This document shows positions 1 through 6,507 of a stretch of 18,147 nucleotides of DNA, one piece after another (position 1 is the stretch's first letter; the number at the start of each line of letters is the position of its first letter). Source of the stretch: an uncultured Oscillospiraceae bacterium. Lineage in GTDB: Bacteria; Bacillota; Clostridia; Oscillospirales; Oscillospiraceae. The DNA is taken from the NCBI GenBank assembly GCA_910577805.1, contig CAJTOE010000033.1, positions 1-18,147 of the forward strand, given 5' to 3'. The position numbers and the translations under genes were made by a program. The notes beneath the pieces were generated by a model that searched no databases, had not been told where the DNA came from, and saw nothing but the letters and a program-made list of their open reading frames with translations.

Positions 1-2
1 GG

Positions 3-728
3 ACAGCCGGTATCCCGCCGGTCCCTGGGCCGCTGGATATTTTTTATGAGGATATGGACCTCGTGGTCATCAACAAGGCCCCCGGTGTACCAGTACACCA
101 GGGGCCGGGGCATTATGACGATACAGTTGGTAATTTTCTGCTGCATCATTACGATTTGGAGAAAGAACCGGCGGATTTCCACCCCGTCCACCGTCTGGAC
201 CGGGGGACCTCCGGCCTGCTGGTGGTGGCCAAGCACCCCCACGCCCAGGAACAGTTGAAACATCAGCTCCACACCGGAGCGTTCCAGCGAACCTATCTGG
301 CGGTCTGTGAGGGAACCATGGACCCGCCGGAGGGGCGCATTGAGCTGCCGCTGGGCCCCAAGCCGGGGTCGCTCATTGAGCAGATGGTCCGCCCGGACGG
401 CAAGCCCGCCGCCACCCGGTATGAGACCCTGCGGACCTGGGACGCGTTTTCACTGCTCAGGTTGGAGCTGGAGACAGGCCGGACCCACCAGATTCGGGTC
501 CACCTGGCGCACATGGGCCACCCGCTGGCAGGGGATTTTCTCTACGGCCAGGAGCGTCCGGAGCTGGGCCGGCCGGCGCTGCACTCCGCTTGTTTGAGCC
601 TCCTGCATCCGATTTCACGGGAACGGCTGGAGTTTCACGCGCCTTTGCCGGAGGATATACGGGCGCTGGTGGGGGAGGGGTTTTCACCCTCATCCGTCAC
701 GGCTTCGCCGTGCCACCTTCCCCCGTGA
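3..728 (+). CDS. RluA-family 23S rRNA/tRNA pseudouridine synthase, 5' end cut by the window
   Basis: Converts a specific uridine to pseudouridine in RNA; the target (23S rRNA or tRNA) cannot be told from this fragment. The frame is open from the window edge, so the true start and any N-terminal S4-like domain lie outside. Visible family motifs are the entry strand with VINKAPGVPVH, then HRLDRGTSGL, whose Asp (codon 198-200) is the catalytic residue of the family, then GRTHQIRVHLAHMGHPLAGD and a late ALHSACLSLLHP segment. The order and spacing are normal for the RluA/RluC/RluD group. The last ~15 residues, from about FSPSS onward, and the TGA stop are encoded by the palindromic element that begins near 681, so the C-terminal tail looks acquired rather than ancestral. 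The next gene runs the other way, so this is the end of its transcription unit. Confidence 0.93.
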   Translation, partial: TAGIPPVPGPLDIFYEDMDLVVINKAPGVPVHQGPGHYDDTVGNFLLHHYDLEKEPADFHPVHRLDRGTSGLLVVAKHPHAQEQLKHQLHTGAFQRTYLAVCEGTMDPPEGRIELPLGPKPGSLIEQMVRPDGKPAATRYETLRTWDAFSLLRLELETGRTHQIRVHLAHMGHPLAGDFLYGQERPELGRPALHSACLSLLHPISRERLEFHAPLPEDIRALVGEGFSPSSVTASPCHLPP

Positions 729-852
729 GGGGGAAGGCTCCAACAATGGCACTTGCATGACTGCACAGTAGTATCGGTAGCCGCACCGATAAGCCTTCCC
801 CCCTGGCGGGGGAAGGTGGCACCGCCGCAGGCGGTGACGGATGAGGGGGAAT
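681..852. repeat. Palindromic repeat element, full copy 1 (about 170 bp)
   Basis: Two ~60-bp arms are inverted relative to each other around a ~50-bp centre. Each arm holds two local hairpins. In the left arm these are CACGGC/GCCGTG with a TTC loop (698-712) and CCTTCCCCC/GGGGGAAGG. In the right arm they are CCTTCCCCC/GGGGGAAGG and CACCGCC/GGCGGTG with a GCA loop (820-836). The outer ends are TTTTCACCCTCATCCGTCAC and GTGACGGATGAGGGGGAA. The centre contains TATCGGT/ACCGATA. It closely matches 13087-13258, and its left arm matches 3087-3144. It carries no open reading frame of its own and looks like a non-autonomous MITE-like or BIME-like repeat. It lies between convergent genes and could act as a bidirectional terminator, although neither arm is followed by a strong T-tract. 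Confidence 0.9.
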
Positions 853-862
853 CCCCCCCGCC

Positions 863-2110
863 TCATAAACGCATTCCCGCAGGAAACGCCTCCCGGCGCA
901 TCAGACCCCACATTTTGTCAATGTAGGCCAGGGTGTAAAAATTCTCGTAATAATGGTAATAAAACGCTCCCCGGAGGGTCATTGCGTACACCCCGTCCCG
1001 CTCGGTCACAAAGCCCAGCAGCTTGGCAAGGGCCAGCTCCAAGCCGTACATGCGCTGGAGGGGCACCCCGAAAAACGCCTCAAAATCCCGCGCGTCCACC
1101 TGGGTACTGTAGGCGGTCCAGAACAGGTAATAGACCATCCGCTGGCGGCGGGTGAACCGGAGCGTCAGTGCGGTGGGGAGCGTCTTTGCCCCGATGCGCT
1201 TGCAGTATTCTTCTACGGAAAACGTGTTGATTTTGAACTGGTCCCGCAGCAGCGTGGTGGCGGAGCATCCGAACCCCAGGAAATTGTCACGGGTCATGGA
1301 GGAGTACCGGGCCTGGGTTTCGCTGGAAAAGGTCCAGATCGAACTGCGGGCGTACCCCTTCTCCAGACAGTGGCGGGTGATCGCGTCCAGCAGGGCGCGC
1401 TTCTCCCGCCGGGGCATGGGCGGGACCTTGCTGGTTGTAAACGTAAAGTCAATGAACGGGTAGATCGCCACATGATTGGCCCCGATTTGAAAGGCGGTAT
1501 CGATGTCCGTCCTCAAGTCCTCGAACGTCTGCCCCGGCAGGGCGAAAATGAAGTCCATGGACACCGTTTCAAAGGGGACCGCCGCCAGAGCTTCCGCCAG
1601 CTCCGCCGGGCGGACCGGACTGCGGCCCAGGATGCTCTGAAAGCGCGGCTGGAAGGACTGTATGCCAATGCTGATTTTGGTCACGCCGGCCTCTTGCAGA
1701 GTCCGCAGGACCGGGATGGTCACATTGTCCGGGTGCAGCTCTACGCCGACGCCCTGGGTGATGTGGAAATGTTCTTGAAGCGCGGCGATGATCTCCCCCA
1801 GACGGTCCGCCGCCAGGGCCGGGGTGCCGCCGCCGAAGTACAGGCTGGTGGCTTCTTTTCGGCCCGGATACTGCCCGCCGACCTGGTGGATCTCCGCCAG
1901 CAGCGCGTCGATGTAGCGGCTGCATTTTTTGGGCGAATAGACCTCCTTGCAGTAGGGGCAGAAGCCGCAAAGCTGTCTGCAAAACGGAATATGCACATAG
2001 AGGCCCAGCCCCTTGCAGTCCGCAAAGGGCAGGGCCTCGTCATATTCGCTCCGGAACGCAAAGGGCTTGGTGGAACGGGTCAGCCACATTCTGGTCAGTT
2101 CTGTTATCAT
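863..2110 (-). CDS. Radical SAM protein, HemW/coproporphyrinogen-oxidase-like
   Basis: A radical SAM enzyme of about 415 residues with HemN/HemW-type architecture. The cluster motif HIPFCRQLCGFC places Cys44, Cys48 and Cys51 as ligands of the [4Fe-4S] cluster that cleaves S-adenosylmethionine, with a further Cys54. SAM-binding signatures follow: YFGGGTPA, SIGIQSFQ and DFIFALPGQT. A C-terminal HemW-like region (LGFGCSATT onward) completes the protein. The ATG at 2108-2110 is chosen because it overlaps the upstream gene's stop as ATGA, the usual sign of translational coupling; a longer frame to 2203 would run inside that gene. HemW relatives are often called coproporphyrinogen oxidases but many are haem chaperones or have unknown substrates, so no reaction is assigned. 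It is co-transcribed with the second radical SAM gene, and the two probably serve one pathway. Confidence 0.88.
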   Translation of the reverse strand: MITELTRMWLTRSTKPFAFRSEYDEALPFADCKGLGLYVHIPFCRQLCGFCPYCKEVYSPKKCSRYIDALLAEIHQVGGQYPGRKEATSLYFGGGTPALAADRLGEIIAALQEHFHITQGVGVELHPDNVTIPVLRTLQEAGVTKISIGIQSFQPRFQSILGRSPVRPAELAEALAAVPFETVSMDFIFALPGQTFEDLRTDIDTAFQIGANHVAIYPFIDFTFTTSKVPPMPRREKRALLDAITRHCLEKGYARSSIWTFSSETQARYSSMTRDNFLGFGCSATTLLRDQFKINTFSVEEYCKRIGAKTLPTALTLRFTRRQRMVYYLFWTAYSTQVDARDFEAFFGVPLQRMYGLELALAKLLGFVTERDGVYAMTLRGAFYYHYYENFYTLAYIDKMWGLMRREAFPAGMRL

Positions 2111-3009
2111 ATGTACCTCAAATATGTCCGCAGCATTTCGGCGATTATTTTTACGTTTCCCCGGAACAGCAGCGTGTATTCCGCCACAAAGAAGTAGCCG
2201 CACTGTTCACACAGCCCAGGGACCTCGATACACCGGCCGCAGACGCTCAGTTTCCCGTTTTCCATCACCACGCACTGGCGGCAGGGGGTGGGGAAGCGGT
2301 TTTCGATCAGGTAGGGAAAAGCGTTTTTCAGATTGAACACCGGCGCGCCCTCGTCCATCATCCGGGCAATCGTTTGGCAGCAGGCCGCTTTCTCCTCTTT
2401 GGACAGGGCCAGGTCCTTGGTGTCCGGGTAGGGGGTGTGGAAGTTGAAGGACACCGCACGGATATTTTTCGTATCCCGCGCCGTGGCGCAGACCGACGGG
2501 ATGGCGTTTTTGTTGATTTGGTTGATTGCCATGTAAAGACAGATGTTGTTGGAAGGGGCGGCCTGGATGTTGGCTAAAATCGTATCATAGGTGTCCCCGC
2601 GAATGGCGTTGTGGTGCTCCCGGTCGCCGTCCAGGCTGAGTAAAATCAAATCTGCCTCCGGCAGCTCCAGCGGGAAGGTCCCGTTGGTGACGACGTTGAC
2701 AATGAGAAAGCCCATCTCCTTGGCCTCGATGACCAGGTCCCGCAGCGTTTTGCCGCTGTCCTGCCACAGGAACGTCTCGCCGCCGCAGAAAAACAGGATA
2801 CGCACGCCTAGTTGGTAGAGCTGGCGCATTTCCCCTAAAATCTGGGGGTAGGGGTGGACGACGGCGGTGATGTTGTTGACCGAGCAGTGCTTACAGTGCA
2901 GGTTGCATTTGTCTGTCAGAATGACTGTGCCTAAGATGGGGTCTTTTTTGCCCAGGAGAATAGTCCGGATACCGAACCGGGCAAAATAGAAAAAAGAGGA
3001 CGCGTTCAT
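2107..3009 (-). CDS. Radical SAM protein with a cysteine-rich C-terminal segment
   Basis: A 300-residue radical SAM protein of the MoaA/PqqE/HpnH-like kind. Cys35, Cys39 and Cys42 (CNLHCKHC) bind the radical-generating [4Fe-4S] cluster. FFCGGETFLW is the GGE SAM-contact motif, and VVTNGT and LLSLDGD are typical core strands. Near the C-terminus three CxxC pairs (Cys243/246, 257/260, 267/270) could hold an auxiliary iron-sulfur cluster or zinc, in the manner of SPASM-like domains; that is inference. The start has a GGGAGGT ribosome site a few bases upstream, and a promoter lies at 3051-3079. The stop overlaps the next gene's start by four bases. No short RiPP-precursor-like gene was found next to it. 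The substrate is unknown. Confidence 0.88.
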   Translation of the reverse strand: MNASSFFYFARFGIRTILLGKKDPILGTVILTDKCNLHCKHCSVNNITAVVHPYPQILGEMRQLYQLGVRILFFCGGETFLWQDSGKTLRDLVIEAKEMGFLIVNVVTNGTFPLELPEADLILLSLDGDREHHNAIRGDTYDTILANIQAAPSNNICLYMAINQINKNAIPSVCATARDTKNIRAVSFNFHTPYPDTKDLALSKEEKAACCQTIARMMDEGAPVFNLKNAFPYLIENRFPTPCRQCVVMENGKLSVCGRCIEVPGLCEQCGYFFVAEYTLLFRGNVKIIAEMLRTYLRYI

Positions 3010-3050
3010 GGGGACCTCCCGTCTGCTTCCAGGTGAATGTATATGCGTTT

Positions 3051-3079
3051 AGTATACTGGTTCCTGGAGCGGAACGCAA
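3051..3079 (-). promoter_or_regulatory. Sigma-A-type promoter of the radical SAM operon
   Basis: On the minus strand, TTGCGT (3074-3079) and TATACT (3051-3056) are separated by exactly 17 bases and lie about 40 bases before the ATG of the first radical SAM gene. The half-copy repeat begins only about 8 bases upstream of the -35. Confidence 0.7.
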
Positions 3080-3086
3080 GTCCTGT

Positions 3087-3144
3087 TTTTTCACCCTCAT
3101 CCGTCACGCTTCGCGTGCCACCTTCCCCCGTGAGGGGGAAGGCT
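3087..3144. repeat. Palindromic repeat element, left-arm-only copy
   Basis: This matches the left arm of the full copies at 681 and 13087: the TTTTTCACCCTCATCCGTCA end, a shorter first hairpin CACGC/GCGTG with a TTC loop (3105-3117), and the CCTTCCCCC/GGGGGAAGG hairpin. After GGCT the sequence diverges and neither the conserved centre nor a right arm follows, so it is a truncated or decayed copy. It sits between the divergent promoters of the radical SAM operon and the YcxB-like gene. Confidence 0.85.
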
Positions 3145-3240
3145 TTGCAGGGAAGCGGAAGTCTGTGGAACATGACCCGCCCAGGGGGTCGGGTCCCACA
3201 GTTCACTCCTCCGTTAAGGGGGGAGGCGCTCCCCACCCCA
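3145..3240. other. Gene-free stretch with additional short hairpins
   Basis: The divergent intergenic region 3010-3348 carries no convincing gene. Beyond the half element it contains GACCC (3174-3178) able to pair with either of two tandem GGGTC copies (3186-3190, 3191-3195), and CCTCC/GGAGG (3208-3212, 3222-3226). These may be remnants of a second C/G-rich repeat family or a decayed right half of the element; the sequence does not settle which. Confidence 0.4.
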
Positions 3241-3269
3241 CAAATCGCATATTCTTACAAAATGCAGAC

Positions 3270-3299
3270 TTGACTTCACTCGACATAATGTATTAGAAT
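3270..3299 (+). promoter_or_regulatory. Promoter of the YcxB-like/GntR gene pair
   Basis: TTGACT (3270-3275) and TAGAAT (3294-3299) are separated by 18 bases, about 50 bases before the ATG at 3349, in an AT-rich island. The -10 sits in a small inverted repeat, TATTA-GAA-TAATA (3291-3303). The ten bases TATTAGAATA also occur at the -10 of the TRAP promoter (4817-4826). Confidence 0.6.
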
Positions 3300-3348
3300 A
3301 ATAAGTCAGAAACGACGTATCGAGGCCCAATATAGGCAGGAGGCTGTT

Positions 3349-3918
3349 ATGGCGGAACAAGCAAGTTTTATCGGAAGCGTGCAGCATACCCCCGATACCA
3401 TCCAGCGGCTGTATAAAACGGAATATTATACATACGATACCCTGCGCATCCTCTCCCGCTTTCTCTTCGGAGGCGCACTGATTGCCGCCGCCCTGATCCT
3501 GGAGCTGCCCCGCCCGGTCCAGATTCTGCTGCTGCTGGCGGGGTGCTGGCTGATTATCAGCAAGGATTTTCCCGCCGCCGTCCGGGCCGACCAGGTCCTG
3601 GACAACCGTAAGGCGGCCCTCCCTTTGCACATCTGCTCCTTCTTCGAGGACCGGGTGGAGCTGTCCGGCGAGGGGTCCATGAAGCTGGCGTATCCCAAAT
3701 TCCAGCGCCTGATCGAGGATGAACAGTATCTGTATCTGTTTTTAGGCCGGCAGTCGGTGTGCATGGTGGAGAAGGACGGCGTGGAGGGAGGCAGTCCGGA
3801 GGAGCTGAAGGCCTTCGTGGCCCGGCTGACCGGCCTGTCCTGGCAGCGCAACCGCTCCCTGCTTACGATGAATCTGGCCGACCTGCGCCAGGCCCTGCGG
3901 GACCGCCGGGCGCGCTGA
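3349..3918 (+). CDS. YcxB-like small membrane protein
   Basis: A 189-residue protein of unknown function. A short N-terminal cytoplasmic stretch is followed by two closely spaced hydrophobic segments at roughly residues 35-52 and 56-70, separated by LPRPVQ. A soluble tail then contains the YcxB-like pattern: FFEDRVEL, then YPKFQRLIEDEQYLYLFL, then a short strand and an acidic helix (SPEELKAFVARL). Proteins of this family have no established reaction. The start is fixed by AGGAGG at 3338-3343. It lies 42 bases upstream of the GntR regulator with no terminator between, so the two are probably co-transcribed. That does not prove a shared function. Confidence 0.75.
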   Translation: MAEQASFIGSVQHTPDTIQRLYKTEYYTYDTLRILSRFLFGGALIAAALILELPRPVQILLLLAGCWLIISKDFPAAVRADQVLDNRKAALPLHICSFFEDRVELSGEGSMKLAYPKFQRLIEDEQYLYLFLGRQSVCMVEKDGVEGGSPEELKAFVARLTGLSWQRNRSLLTMNLADLRQALRDRRAR

Positions 3919-3960
3919 GAACCGCGTTTCACCAATCAAACTAAGGAGAGTATTTCAGCT

Positions 3961-4641
3961 ATGGCAGGCACGAAGTCCAATGTCAGCGCACGGGAAACGG
4001 CGTATCAACTCATCCGAAGCCGGATCATCAATTTAGATCTGAAGCCCAATGACGTTTTGAACGAAAAAGAGCTGGTGGAAGAAATGGGCATGAGCCGCAC
4101 CCCCATCCACGAGGCGATTATCATGCTCAGTCTGGAGCATCTGGTGTCCGTGCGCCCGCAGAGCAGCACCTTTGTGGCCCCCATCGACCTGAAAATGGTG
4201 GGCATCGAGCAGTTTAACCGCTGCGCGGTGGAAAAAGAGATCGCCCGGCTGGCCTGCGGCACGCTCCAGGAAGAGCACCGGCAGATGTATGAGGAAAATT
4301 TGCAGCTCTACCAGATCTACATCAACTCCCAAAGCCCCGACCGGGACCACCAGCTTTTCGACCTGGACAACGCGTTCCACCGCATCGCCTTCACCGTCTG
4401 CGGGCGGGGAGAGTATTTTGACTGGATGCTCAAGTCCTTCCAGCACATCGAGCGCATCCGTATTTTAAGCCTGCGCATGAACATCGCCGCCTATGTGAAG
4501 GAGGACCACGAGCAGCTGACCCAGGCCATGCTGCGCGGCGACGTGGGGCAGGTGGGGGAGCTGCTGGACATGCACCTCAAGCGCTATCAGGATGACCTTC
4601 TGCCCATCCAGAAGCGCTATCCGTATTATTTCCAAACTTGA
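3961..4641 (+). CDS. GntR-family transcriptional regulator, FadR/FCD type
   Basis: A 226-residue DNA-binding regulator. The N-terminal ~75 residues form the GntR winged helix, with LNEKELVEEMGMSRTPIHEA as the helix-turn-helix and a wing ending near STFVAPID. The rest is an all-helical FCD ligand domain. Its expected metal-binding set is visible as Asp136, His140 (DNAFH), His183 (EDHEQL) and His205 (DMHLKRY). FCD regulators commonly sense small carboxylates such as uronates and hydroxy acids, and many control uronate genes. It is followed by a terminator and then the TRAP/uronate cluster on the same strand, so it is the likely local regulator, with the palindrome at 4804-4829 as a plausible operator. 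The ribosome site AAGGAG (3943-3948) is rather far, 12 bases, from the ATG. Its ligand and whether it represses or activates are not shown. Confidence 0.9.
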   Translation: MAGTKSNVSARETAYQLIRSRIINLDLKPNDVLNEKELVEEMGMSRTPIHEAIIMLSLEHLVSVRPQSSTFVAPIDLKMVGIEQFNRCAVEKEIARLACGTLQEEHRQMYEENLQLYQIYINSQSPDRDHQLFDLDNAFHRIAFTVCGRGEYFDWMLKSFQHIERIRILSLRMNIAAYVKEDHEQLTQAMLRGDVGQVGELLDMHLKRYQDDLLPIQKRYPYYFQT

Positions 4642-4652
4642 AAAAAACTTCC

Positions 4653-4685
4653 AAAAGAGCGCGTCCGGGGGATGCGCTCTTTTTT
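4653..4685 (+). terminator. Rho-independent terminator after the GntR gene
   Basis: AAAAGAGCGC (4653-4662) pairs perfectly with GCGCTCTTTT (4674-4683) around an 11-base loop and runs directly into a T-tract. It closes the YcxB-like/GntR transcript 12 bases after the stop. Confidence 0.92.
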
Positions 4686-4729
4686 GACAGGATTTTACAC
4701 GCCCGGACAGGTATAATATGGACGGTCCA
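4684..4729 (+). promoter_or_regulatory. Possible upstream, poorly spaced promoter with adjacent palindrome
   Basis: TTGACA (4684-4689) and a consensus TATAAT (4712-4717) are both present, but the 22-base spacer is too long for normal sigma-A use. Immediately after the -10 is an 11-bp palindrome, TGGAC-G-GTCCA (4719-4729). It could be an activator-dependent or vestigial promoter with its own operator. The better promoter for dctP is at 4797-4825. Confidence 0.35.
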
Positions 4730-4796
4730 CCTAATAAATCCCTTTTAATTCGTGGATATGCACAAAAAATTTCTGAAATTTTGGAGGGAATCCCAG

Positions 4797-4825
4797 TTGA
4801 AAATGATATTTTGATATATTAGAAT
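4797..4825 (+). promoter_or_regulatory. Main promoter of the TRAP/uronate cluster
   Basis: TTGAAA (4797-4802) and TAGAAT (4820-4825) are separated by exactly 17 bases, giving a leader of roughly 45 bases before dctP. A GGGA-A-TCCC palindrome (4786-4794) lies just upstream of the -35. The spacer and -10 are covered by the 26-bp palindrome at 4804-4829. Confidence 0.7.
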
Positions 4826-4829
4826 ATCA
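4804..4829. promoter_or_regulatory. Candidate operator: 26-bp near-perfect palindrome over the promoter
   Basis: TGATATT (4804-4810) and AATATCA (4823-4829) are perfect inverted arms. The inner bases continue the symmetry, so 11 of 13 pairs match and the two exceptions are T/G combinations. The site covers the spacer and -10 of the dctP promoter, where a bound protein would block RNA polymerase. The GntR/FCD regulator ending at 4641 is the obvious candidate to bind it (inference). Confidence 0.65.
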
Positions 4830-4875
4830 CCAGACCGGTAAACAAACACCGAAAAAATCATAAGGAGGAACCAAA

Positions 4876-5931
4876 ATGAAAATCAAAAAGCTCCTGGCTG
4901 GCGCCGTGTGCGCCGCACTCTCCCTGTCTCTGCTGGCTGGCTGCGGCAACAGCGGAACGCCCGCGCCCAGCGGCTCCGGCACCCCCAGCGGCTCCGGCGG
5001 CGGCGCGACTGAGGAACCCCTCACTCTGAAGCTGGCCCACAACCTGGCCGAGGACCACGCTGTCCATATCGCCATGACTGCCTGGGCTGAGGAGGTCAAG
5101 ACCCAGTCCAACGGCTCCATCACCATCCAGATCATCCCCAACGGCACCCTGGGCAGCGAGGCTGACTGTATTGCCCAGATCCAGGCCGGCGCGCTGGAAA
5201 TGACCAAGGTTTCCGCCGGTACCTTGGGCAACTTCAAAAATGAGTGGAACGTGCTGTCCGTGCCCTATGTCTTCAACGACAAGGAGCATTACTACAAGGT
5301 GATGGACGGCGAGATCGCCCAGGACCTGTACGGCCTGACCGCCGGCGACGGCTTCCAGGGCCTGACCTGGCTGGACTCCGGCGCCCGCTCCTTCTATACC
5401 GCCAACACCCCCATCCGCACCCCCGCTGACCTGAAGGGCCTGAAGATCCGCACCATGGACTCCCAGATGGCCATCGACATGATGACCGCTCTGGGCGGCT
5501 CCTCCCAGGTTATGAGCTACAGCGAGATCTACACCGGTATGCAGCAGGGCAACGTGGACGGCGCGGAGAACAACGTCACCGCTCTGCGCGACCACGCCGA
5601 CGTGACCAAGTACTACTGCTTCGACGAGCACACCCGCATCCCCGACATCATCGTGATCTCCAGCAACATCTGGAACAAGATGTCCGACAATCAGAAGCAG
5701 ATCATGCAGGACACTGCCGCCAAGATGACCGAGGACTACAAGACCGCATGGGCCGACTTTGAGAACGAGGTCCTGGAGGCTGCCACCAGCGGCTCCAACC
5801 CCGTGGAGCTGATCCGCGACGTGGATACCGCCGCCTTCCAGGAGGCCTGCCAGCCCATCTACACCAACCTTCAGACCAGCGACCCCGCTGTGTACGCCTA
5901 CGTGGAGCGCATCCAGGAAGCTGGCAAGTAA
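4876..5931 (+). CDS. dctP: TRAP transporter solute-binding lipoprotein (DctP family)
   Basis: The extracytoplasmic receptor of a tripartite ATP-independent periplasmic transporter, which drives uptake of small organic acids with the sodium or proton gradient. It has 351 residues. A lipoprotein signal with lipobox LAGC predicts lipidation at Cys23 and anchoring to the outer face of the membrane, as expected in a Gram-positive. A Gly/Ser/Pro linker (about residues 24-43) precedes the DctP fold. Family landmarks include LAHNLAEDHAVH, Arg192 in LKIRTMDSQ (the conserved arginine that clamps the substrate carboxylate in this family), and EIYTGMQQGNVDGAENN. The start is set by AAGGAGG at 4862-4868. 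The ligand is unknown; the neighbouring uxuA suggests a uronate, aldonate or acidic glycoside. A strong hairpin follows the gene and may raise its mRNA level above that of the membrane subunits. Confidence 0.95.
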   Translation: MKIKKLLAGAVCAALSLSLLAGCGNSGTPAPSGSGTPSGSGGGATEEPLTLKLAHNLAEDHAVHIAMTAWAEEVKTQSNGSITIQIIPNGTLGSEADCIAQIQAGALEMTKVSAGTLGNFKNEWNVLSVPYVFNDKEHYYKVMDGEIAQDLYGLTAGDGFQGLTWLDSGARSFYTANTPIRTPADLKGLKIRTMDSQMAIDMMTALGGSSQVMSYSEIYTGMQQGNVDGAENNVTALRDHADVTKYYCFDEHTRIPDIIVISSNIWNKMSDNQKQIMQDTAAKMTEDYKTAWADFENEVLEAATSGSNPVELIRDVDTAAFQEACQPIYTNLQTSDPAVYAYVERIQEAGK

Positions 5932-5958
5932 GAAACACTGATTTGCACCTGATTGTTT

Positions 5959-5997
5959 GACAGCCCAGGGAGCCGGATCTGGGCTCCCTGGGCTGTC
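5959..5997 (+). terminator. Intercistronic stem-loop between dctP and dctQ
   Basis: A perfect 16-bp stem (5959-5974 with 5982-5997) surrounds a 7-base loop. The following CTTGTGTTTG is only weakly T-rich, so it is better read as a partial terminator or 3'-end mRNA stabiliser than a full stop. Such hairpins after binding-protein genes are a known way to make receptor in excess of permease. Confidence 0.75.
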
Positions 5998-6027
5998 CTT
6001 GTGTTTGTAAGTTAAGGAGATGAAAGC

Positions 6028-6507
6028 TTGAAAAAGTTTGAGAAAATCCTGGATACCGGCATGAGATTCATTATGGCCGTCTTTATGCTGGCTCTGGTGC
6101 TGGGAGGCACCTGGCAGATCTTTACCAAGATGATTTTGAACAACCCCTCCACCGTGACGGATGAGTTTTTACGCTACGTACTGATCTGGGCCTCCCTGAT
6201 CGGCTCCGCCTACTGCTTCTACCGGGACGAGCATCTGTCCCTGGACCTGGTGAAGGACCGGGTCCACGGTCCCGCCGCCGTGGTGCTGACCATCTTCATC
6301 GAGGCCATGATCCTGTTCTTCGTGGGCTACGTGTTCGTGTATGGCGGCTGGAAGCTCACCGTCAACGCCACCAACAGCTCCGCCGTGACCCGCATCCCCT
6401 TTAAATTCCTGTACTCCATCGTCCCCCTGTCCGGTATTTTTATCGTGGTGGCCCGGATTTTGAAGTACGTCCAACTGTTTACCGACAAGAAAGGGGAGGG
6501 GAAATAA
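6028..6507 (+). CDS. dctQ: TRAP transporter small membrane subunit (DctQ family)
   Basis: The 159-residue small integral membrane subunit that pairs with DctM and receives substrate from DctP. Four hydrophobic segments are visible, at about residues 13-33, 47-64, 85-110 and 127-148. The WASLIGSAYCFYRDEHLSLDLV stretch around segment two is typical of DctQ proteins. The start is TTG at 6028, placed 7 bases after AAGGAGA (6014-6020). The only ATG nearby, at 6020, opens a frame that stops after three codons, so TTG is the defensible start. It abuts dctM, whose ATG begins at the base after this gene's stop. Confidence 0.92.
   Translation: MKKFEKILDTGMRFIMAVFMLALVLGGTWQIFTKMILNNPSTVTDEFLRYVLIWASLIGSAYCFYRDEHLSLDLVKDRVHGPAAVVLTIFIEAMILFFVGYVFVYGGWKLTVNATNSSAVTRIPFKFLYSIVPLSGIFIVVARILKYVQLFTDKKGEGK

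Noticed and set aside
681..852. CRISPR-like or attenuator interpretation of the repeat
   Set aside because: There are no regularly spaced direct repeats with unique spacers. The arms are inverted and each copy stands alone, and neither arm ends in a strong T-tract.
953..2197. 414-codon plus-strand frame opposite the HemW-like gene
   Set aside because: The minus-strand frame has clear radical SAM motifs; the plus frame has none.
2891..3100. Possible RiPP precursor upstream of the radical SAM genes
   Set aside because: The frame overlaps the radical SAM start and the repeat, has no leader/core character and no ribosome site. It begins in the repeat arm, as the frames at 693 and 13100 also do.
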